Source: Firmicutes bacterium UBA6132 (lineage in GTDB: Bacteria > Bacillota_A > Clostridia > Tissierellales > Sedimentibacteraceae). From it: a stretch of DNA of 49,630 bases. Below are positions 45,676 through 49,630 of the stretch, in pieces. The notes under the pieces are model-generated. The model saw nothing but the letters and a program-made list of their open reading frames with translations, made no database searches and was not told the origin of the DNA. The DNA is taken from the NCBI GenBank assembly GCA_002435835.1, contig DIVM01000027.1:1-49630 (forward strand). Direction: 5' to 3'. Within the stretch, counting starts at the first letter, position 1. Each line of letters opens with the position of its first letter. The translations under genes and the position numbers were made by a program.

Positions 45676-46221
45676 ATGAAAGTAAATGTATTTGGAAAGA
45701 ACATGCAACTAACAGACGCATTAAGGGAGACAACAGTTAAAAAAATCAAAAGATTAGAAAAATTTTTCCAACAAGATGTGGAATCTAAAGTAGTACTCAG
45801 TATCGAAAATCATAAAGCTTTAAAAGTTCAAAAAGTTGAGGTGACTATTCCGTTTAATAATAAAATATTACGTGTTGAAGAAGAATCTGATGATATGTAT
45901 AATTCAATAGATGAAGCAGTAGAAGCCTTAGAAATGCAAATTAGAAAATATAAAACAAAACTGGAATCTAAACATCAATATAATGATTCAGTTAGGTTTG
46001 AAAATATTGAACCATTGGATATAGAAGAAGATGAAGATGAATTTAAAGTAGTAAAAACGAAAAAATTTGCTATTAAACCAATGGGTATAGAAGAAGCGAT
46101 TTTACAAATGGATTTATTAAAACATAACTTCTTTGTATTCTTAAATGCTGATTCTGAAGAAGTAAATGTAGTTTATAAAAGAAATGATCGAAATTACGGT
46201 TTAATTGAACCAGAATTATAA
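45676..46221 (+). CDS. hpf: Long-form ribosome hibernation promoting factor
   Basis: Binds and dimerises idle ribosomes as 100S particles. The 181 residues comprise an N-terminal S30AE/YfiA domain (about 1-100, starting MKVNVFGKNMQLTDALRE) and a C-terminal dimerisation domain (about 125-181, KPMGIEEAILQMDLLKHNFF). This is the long HPF form of Firmicutes. AAAGGAG precedes the ATG. A sigma-B-like promoter and a strong 16-bp terminator frame the gene as a single unit. Confidence 0.96.
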   Translation: MKVNVFGKNMQLTDALRETTVKKIKRLEKFFQQDVESKVVLSIENHKALKVQKVEVTIPFNNKILRVEEESDDMYNSIDEAVEALEMQIRKYKTKLESKHQYNDSVRFENIEPLDIEEDEDEFKVVKTKKFAIKPMGIEEAILQMDLLKHNFFVFLNADSEEVNVVYKRNDRNYGLIEPEL

Positions 46222-46310
46222 AACAAGCATAAAAACCTAATAATATAAAAATATAATAATATAATAGTTGTAGATTGGATATATCCCCTCCATAATTAAT
46301 AAAAATATAC

Positions 46311-46348
46311 AACAAAAGACGCAATCAGCGATGATTGCGTCTTTTGTT
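46311..46348 (+). terminator. Terminator of hpf
   Basis: Perfect 16-bp stem, 46311-46326 with 46333-46348, 6-base loop. The T-rich end of the stem takes the place of a separate T-run. Confidence 0.75.
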
Positions 46349-46590
46349 GTCCGATCAAATATTCCCCCGAATATTCCCTTTAATTATATGTTACTCTTAT
46401 GTTCATTCCATGCTTTATTTTTTCAACCCATATCAAGCATATCGACAATTTCATTTCCCCCAAAATGAATCCCGGAATAAATATATTATATAATACAAAA
46501 AACTGTATGTATGTCGAATCGTGTCGTTAATATAATTTTTTATTTTAATTCATAAATATTCTGTATAAAATATTTAGTAATATTTAACTT
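46349..46590. other. Non-coding stretch, left part of the hpf-DUF523 gap
   Basis: No convincing gene. On the minus strand about 46360-46480 reads as a short open frame ending KHGMNIRVTYN, containing two short G-tracts (near 46371-46375 and 46456-46460), out of keeping with its AT-rich setting. It may be a fossil or interspersed repeat; nothing firm can be said. Confidence 0.3.
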
Positions 46591-46591
46591 A

Positions 46592-46775
46592 TTAACATGG
46601 TTTGTCCACAGCAGTGGACAACTTGTTAATAACCCCGTATTTTTGATCATTTAAATTTCAACAAAAATTTTTTTAATATTTTTTCATGAAAAAAATTAAA
46701 CAAATCTAATGCTAATATTTCAATTTTTTTCAAAGTTGTTAACAATTTTGTCCACAGCTGTGGATAACTTATTAA
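46592..46775. other. Two paired DnaA-box units flanking an AT-rich spacer
   Basis: Unit A (46592-46630) contains TTGTCCACA (46602-46610) facing TTGTCCACT (46621-46613). Unit B (46738-46775) contains TTGTCCACA (46748-46756) facing a perfect TTATCCACA box (46767-46759). The two units are near copies of each other, TTAAC-N-TGTCCACAGC-GTGGA-AACTT-TTAA, 146 bases apart. The 107 bases between them are almost pure A/T. This resembles an origin or DnaA-titration site, but dnaA and dnaN are not adjacent. Confidence 0.6.
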
Positions 46776-47010
46776 ATCAAAGAACAAACCTTCTGTTTTT
46801 GAGAAGTTTGTAGAAAAAAATCAAATTAGTTAAATTAATGTTATAACTTACTTAATAAAATTTAAGTTGTTTTTTGTTAATTTTTTTCATAATGTATATT
46901 TAAAAATTACAAAAATAATATTATAATGATTATAAAATAGTTTTATGCAAAATTATTAATAATGAATTGAATTTATCACTTAAAATAAAATTAACTAAGA
47001 AGGATACAAA

Positions 47011-47445
47011 ATGACCCAAAATAATGAATATGAATATATAGTAAGTGCATGTCTTTGTGGAGAGTATTGTAGGTATGATGGAAAACCGTCTATACAAGAT
47101 AATATTAAAAAATTAGTAGATGATAAGAAAGTAATTATGGTATGCCCTGAAGTTATGGGTGGTATGAGCACACCAAGACTTCCCTGTGAAATAAAAGAAA
47201 ACAAAGTTATTAATATTGAAAATGAAAATAAAACAGAAAATTTTTTAAACGGAGCTAATGAAGTATTAAAAATAGCTAAGCATTATAATATTAAAAAAGC
47301 TATATTAAAAGAAAAAAGTCCATCATGTGGAAGTCATTTTATATATAATGGTAGTTTTAACAAAACCCTTATAAAAGGTGAAGGCTTGACTACTAAACTT
47401 TTACGCGAAAATGGTATAGAAGTATTTAGTGATGAAGAATTTTAA
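47011..47445 (+). CDS. DUF523 protein
   Basis: A 144-residue soluble protein with the DUF523 signature SACLCGEYCRYDGKP, VCPEVMGGMSTPR and the C-terminal KEKSPSCGSHFIYNG and KGEGLTTKLLRENGI. Several conserved Cys suggest metal or cluster binding. The biochemical role is unknown. GAAGGA precedes the ATG. It lies about 235 bases downstream of the DnaA-box units. Confidence 0.88.
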   Translation: MTQNNEYEYIVSACLCGEYCRYDGKPSIQDNIKKLVDDKKVIMVCPEVMGGMSTPRLPCEIKENKVINIENENKTENFLNGANEVLKIAKHYNIKKAILKEKSPSCGSHFIYNGSFNKTLIKGEGLTTKLLRENGIEVFSDEEF

Positions 47446-47481
47446 ATTTTAAATTTCAAATTTCAAATTTTAAAAAAATGA

Positions 47482-47517
47482 AAGACTGTCCAAAAATATA
47501 AGGACAGTCTTGATTTT
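47482..47517. terminator. Terminator between DUF523 and the ComK-like gene
   Basis: AAGACTGTCC (47482-47491) with GGACAGTCTT (47502-47511), 10-bp perfect stem, then GATTTTTT on the plus strand. The flanking genes converge. Confidence 0.8.
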
Positions 47518-47988
47518 TTACTTTTTATGATGTCTCTCTTTATAAATTTCTCTTATTAATCTTGCATACAAAATTGATTTTTTTAATGAAGCAACACTTT
47601 GTCTTGTCTCTATTATTCTGCCTGATTTCATGTGTATTACTGCATTTTTATTTTTTTCATATATTTCATCAATTGCTTTTACATCTATAAACCCATATGC
47701 AGAATCATGGCCGCATTTTGGTTTTCTTACATTTATATAGATATAAATTAACTCATCACTTATTACTATAGGAACTTTGTTTGTAATTCCTAACTCCTTG
47801 CCATAATTCACGCGGTTGTGATATAAACTTATATTATAATAATCCGCTAAATTTTTAATACAAGTATCAATTGTTGTAGTTTTTAAATATGACTCGCCAT
47901 TTACTATTATCTCCGTACAATTTCCTATATCATCCACATAAACTGGGATTAAAGCGTCCACTTTGTTATTTTTCAAAAGATCTTGCAA
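47518..47988 (-). CDS. ComK-family transcription factor-like protein
   Basis: About 156 residues. It can be aligned by eye along most of B. subtilis ComK: ALIPVYVDD...CTEIIVNGESY, then NRVNYGKELGITNKVPIVIS, VRKPKCGHDSAYGFIDV (ComK: RPQCGWISHVHV) and SGRIIE...SVASLKKSILYARLIREI. ComK activates DNA-uptake genes and binds paired AT-boxes. The tail of ComK needed for MecA control is absent. The TTG at 47988 has AAGGTG eight bases upstream; a GTG at 47997 is too close to that site. It is divergent from the sigma factor gene, so the two may be linked. Confidence 0.72.
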   Translation of the reverse strand: MQDLLKNNKVDALIPVYVDDIGNCTEIIVNGESYLKTTTIDTCIKNLADYYNISLYHNRVNYGKELGITNKVPIVISDELIYIYINVRKPKCGHDSAYGFIDVKAIDEIYEKNKNAVIHMKSGRIIETRQSVASLKKSILYARLIREIYKERHHKK

Positions 47989-48158
47989 CTCTTTCACACC
48001 TTTTTCTTAAAATTTATTTTAAAATTTCAACGAAATTATTTTATATCAATACCCGTTAAAATTAAGTTTGCGCTTCTTATTGCACTCATTTCCCTTTTTT
48101 ACTTTAATTTAAATTTTATTATAATTAAAATATAAAATAAAATAAATGAGGTTTTAAA

Positions 48159-48755
48159 TTGGTCAATAATTCAGCTGATATAAATTATATTATTCATGAA
48201 TCATTAAATGGGGACAAGAAATACCAAGAAATTTTGTTAAAAAAATTGCATCCTTTAATATATAAAAATATTTACAAATATCATAATTTTAAAGAAATTA
48301 TTGTAGAGGACTTAGTGCAAGAAAGTTATATTATAATACTTGAATGCTTAAACAATTATGATGAAAATCATCATGTTCATTTTCTTGGCTATGTAAAAAC
48401 AAAGCTTTATTACTTTTATAAAAATAATTTTAGAAACAACTATAAATACAGGAAGTTAATGCGTTTAAATGATATACAAAATTCAGAATTAGAAAACTCA
48501 AGATTAATTGAAAAATATGATATAGCCCAAAAGGTTATTGAAAAAGAAGAAATAAATGAACTATTATTTAACTTAAATTTATTAAGCAAAAAAGAACAAT
48601 TAATCTTAAAAATGTATTATGAAGATGACTTTAGCATCAGAGATATTTCAAGTAATTTAAATATACCTTATAGAACTGTGACTTCAATTAGATATACCGC
48701 AATTGGTAAATTAAGAAAGGTAATGAGCGTGAATGGAGGTGATACAAATGAATGA
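48159..48755 (+). CDS. Sigma-70 family RNA polymerase sigma factor
   Basis: A 198-residue alternative sigma factor with region 2 (about 25-105, IIVEDLVQESYIIILECL and a Phe/Tyr-rich -10 recognition helix) and region 4 (about 130-195, LLSKKEQLILKMYYEDDFS, then a helix-turn-helix with IPYRTVTSIRYTAIGKLR). There is no region 1 or 3. TTG start at 48159 with GAGG upstream. Its stop overlaps yvrJ. In B. subtilis yvrJ sits beside the two-part sigma factor SigO/RsoA; here both regions are in one protein. Confidence 0.88.
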   Translation: MVNNSADINYIIHESLNGDKKYQEILLKKLHPLIYKNIYKYHNFKEIIVEDLVQESYIIILECLNNYDENHHVHFLGYVKTKLYYFYKNNFRNNYKYRKLMRLNDIQNSELENSRLIEKYDIAQKVIEKEEINELLFNLNLLSKKEQLILKMYYEDDFSIRDISSNLNIPYRTVTSIRYTAIGKLRKVMSVNGGDTNE

Positions 48756-48900
48756 ATTCATACAGTTAATTGGTAATCTGGGTTTTCCTATAGCGGTAAC
48801 TGCTTATTTATTAGTACGCATAGAAACAAAGTTATCACAATTAACAAGTTCAATTCACGAGCTGACTACAGCCATAAAAAGCATGAATTATATAAAATAA
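48748..48900 (+). CDS. yvrJ: YvrJ-family small membrane peptide
   Basis: A 50-residue peptide with one hydrophobic helix (IGNLGFPIAVTAYLLVRIE) and a short amphipathic tail, matching the YvrJ family pattern of NLGFPIAV...YLL.R.E. Its ATG overlaps the last eight bases of the sigma factor gene and GGAGGTG lies five bases before it, so the pair is cotranscribed and coupled. Role unknown; a membrane-bound partner of the sigma factor is inference. Confidence 0.85.
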   Translation: MNEFIQLIGNLGFPIAVTAYLLVRIETKLSQLTSSIHELTTAIKSMNYIK

Positions 48901-48930
48901 TATTAAAGCACAATTAAATTTAAAATATGT

Positions 48931-48990
48931 AATACGTATGCAGAATATTGAGAGTTAATATAATATAAAAGCATGCGTATTATTATTTTA
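48931..48990 (+). terminator. Hairpin downstream of yvrJ
   Basis: AATACGTATGC (48931-48941) pairs with GCATGCGTATT (48971-48981) with one G-T pair around a 29-base loop, followed by ATTATTTTA. Possible terminator or leader structure of the next gene. Confidence 0.45.
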
Positions 48991-49045
48991 CAATGTCAAA
49001 TTGTTATTTTTTACATATATTATTTAGAGAAAGTAGGTGAATTTT

Positions 49046-49630
49046 TTGTTTAGAAATAATAATATATTCATGCAGCAACAAATGCCAACAGCCCCACTTA
49101 TTGCTGATACAACAGACACAACAAGGGTAAATTTTGATGATATGTACAATTATAATGTTGCTGTTACAAATATAGTTTACCCAAGCCCAAATGTAAGCTG
49201 GCGTCCCCGTGCAGTGATACTTGTTCCTTCCGACACTTGGCAATATGGCGTTTTTGCTTCAAGTGTTGTTCATCATCCAATTAATGCTCCAATATTATTT
49301 ACTGAAAGAAATTTTATGCCACCTCTAATTTTAAATGAAATATTGAGACTCGCTCCAACGGGCGAAAATGTGCCCGCTCAAGTTTTAATTGTAGGACCAA
49401 TATCTCAAGGTATAGAATATGTGTTGATGTCATCTGGACTAACGACTTATAGAATTACAAGCTCTGAAGATGTGTATACTGCATGTGCTGAAACAGTCGA
49501 TTTCAGATTTAATGTAGTACCATCAACTACTGAAGTAGGAAGAAAAACCATAATGGTTATATCAGGACAGGATTATTCCGAAGGAATATGTGCTGCTTTT
49601 TATGCAGCCCACGCAGATGTTCCAATTATT
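49046..49630 (+). CDS. Cell-wall-binding-repeat-2-like protein (C-terminus beyond window)
   Basis: 195 residues visible from a TTG start behind GTAGGTGA. Segments such as RPRAVILVPSDTWQYGVFAS, NAPILFTERNF, VLIVGPISQGIEYVL and TYRITSSEDVYTAC follow the plan of the CW_binding_2 repeat (A-VILxxG..D..A...L......PILLT, then xYIxGG). A second repeat begins at IMVISGQDYSEGICAAFYA. No signal peptide is visible, unlike secreted members. It follows the sigma-yvrJ pair and may belong to its regulon. Confidence 0.65.
   Translation, partial: MFRNNNIFMQQQMPTAPLIADTTDTTRVNFDDMYNYNVAVTNIVYPSPNVSWRPRAVILVPSDTWQYGVFASSVVHHPINAPILFTERNFMPPLILNEILRLAPTGENVPAQVLIVGPISQGIEYVLMSSGLTTYRITSSEDVYTACAETVDFRFNVVPSTTEVGRKTIMVISGQDYSEGICAAFYAAHADVPII

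Noticed and set aside
46592..46775. Calling this the chromosomal oriC
   Set aside because: Only four boxes and no dnaA or dnaN next to it; kept as a candidate DnaA-binding region instead.

Overview
The window looks like chromosome from an AT-rich, Gram-positive, spore-forming anaerobe of the Clostridia (a Tissierellales/Sedimentibacter-like relative is my inference). The basis is AT-rich sequence with AGA/ATA/TTA codons, strong G-rich ribosome binding sites, TTG and GTG starts, three T-box leaders, a V-type ATPase operon, FabK instead of FabI, SpoVB-like and SpoIID-like proteins, a DnaD-DnaC primosome pair and an oxygen-labile class I fumarase. No phage, insertion sequence, CRISPR array, rRNA or tRNA was recognised.

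Layout. 1-11.5 kb is almost entirely on the minus strand: the start of a V-type ATPase operon (ntpF, ntpI, cut by the window edge), a fatty-acid synthesis operon (acpP-fabK-fabD-fabG-fabF-fabZ) behind a promoter with a FabT-like operator, and a Sua5/YwlE/RpiB/WecA/WecB operon for tRNA modification, phosphatase activity, sugar metabolism and envelope glycan precursors. 11.7-24 kb is a mixed housekeeping region: ZIP metal transporter, DUF3343 protein, SNF2 helicase, YfbR nucleotidase, pdxST (vitamin B6), a secreted beta-propeller protein, DUF1540, DUF3810 and a patatin-like lipase. 23.9-26.8 kb is a copper-response operon (csoR-copA-copZ). 27-32 kb carries a SpoIID-like/peptidoglycan-binding protein, an iron-sulfur aldo/keto reductase, a SpoVB-like flippase and a CmpB-type membrane protein.

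32-37.5 kb is a branched-chain amino acid region: ilvC-ilvB and a small ACT protein on the minus strand, ilvA on the plus strand, controlled by three T-box riboswitches, each with its own near-consensus sigma-A promoter. Two read as isoleucine (ATC) sensors and one probably as leucine (CTC). 37.6-41.4 kb is dnaD-dnaC and a CBS/DHH pyrophosphatase. 41.7-46.2 kb has a LysM-G5-M23 cell-wall hydrolase preceded by four perfectly phased WalR-type hexamers, an HD protein, two-subunit fumarase and hpf with a sigma-B-like promoter. 46.3-47 kb is non-coding with two paired DnaA-box units. The right end holds DUF523, a ComK-family regulator, a sigma factor, a YvrJ peptide and a truncated cell-wall-binding-repeat-like protein.

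The most interesting signals are regulatory: the paired DnaA-box units, the WalR array, the T-box cluster, a dispersed GGGACGGACC palindromic repeat that has supplied the end of the SNF2 helicase gene, and the ComK/sigma/YvrJ group. I did not find a clearly new multi-gene defence or metabolic system.
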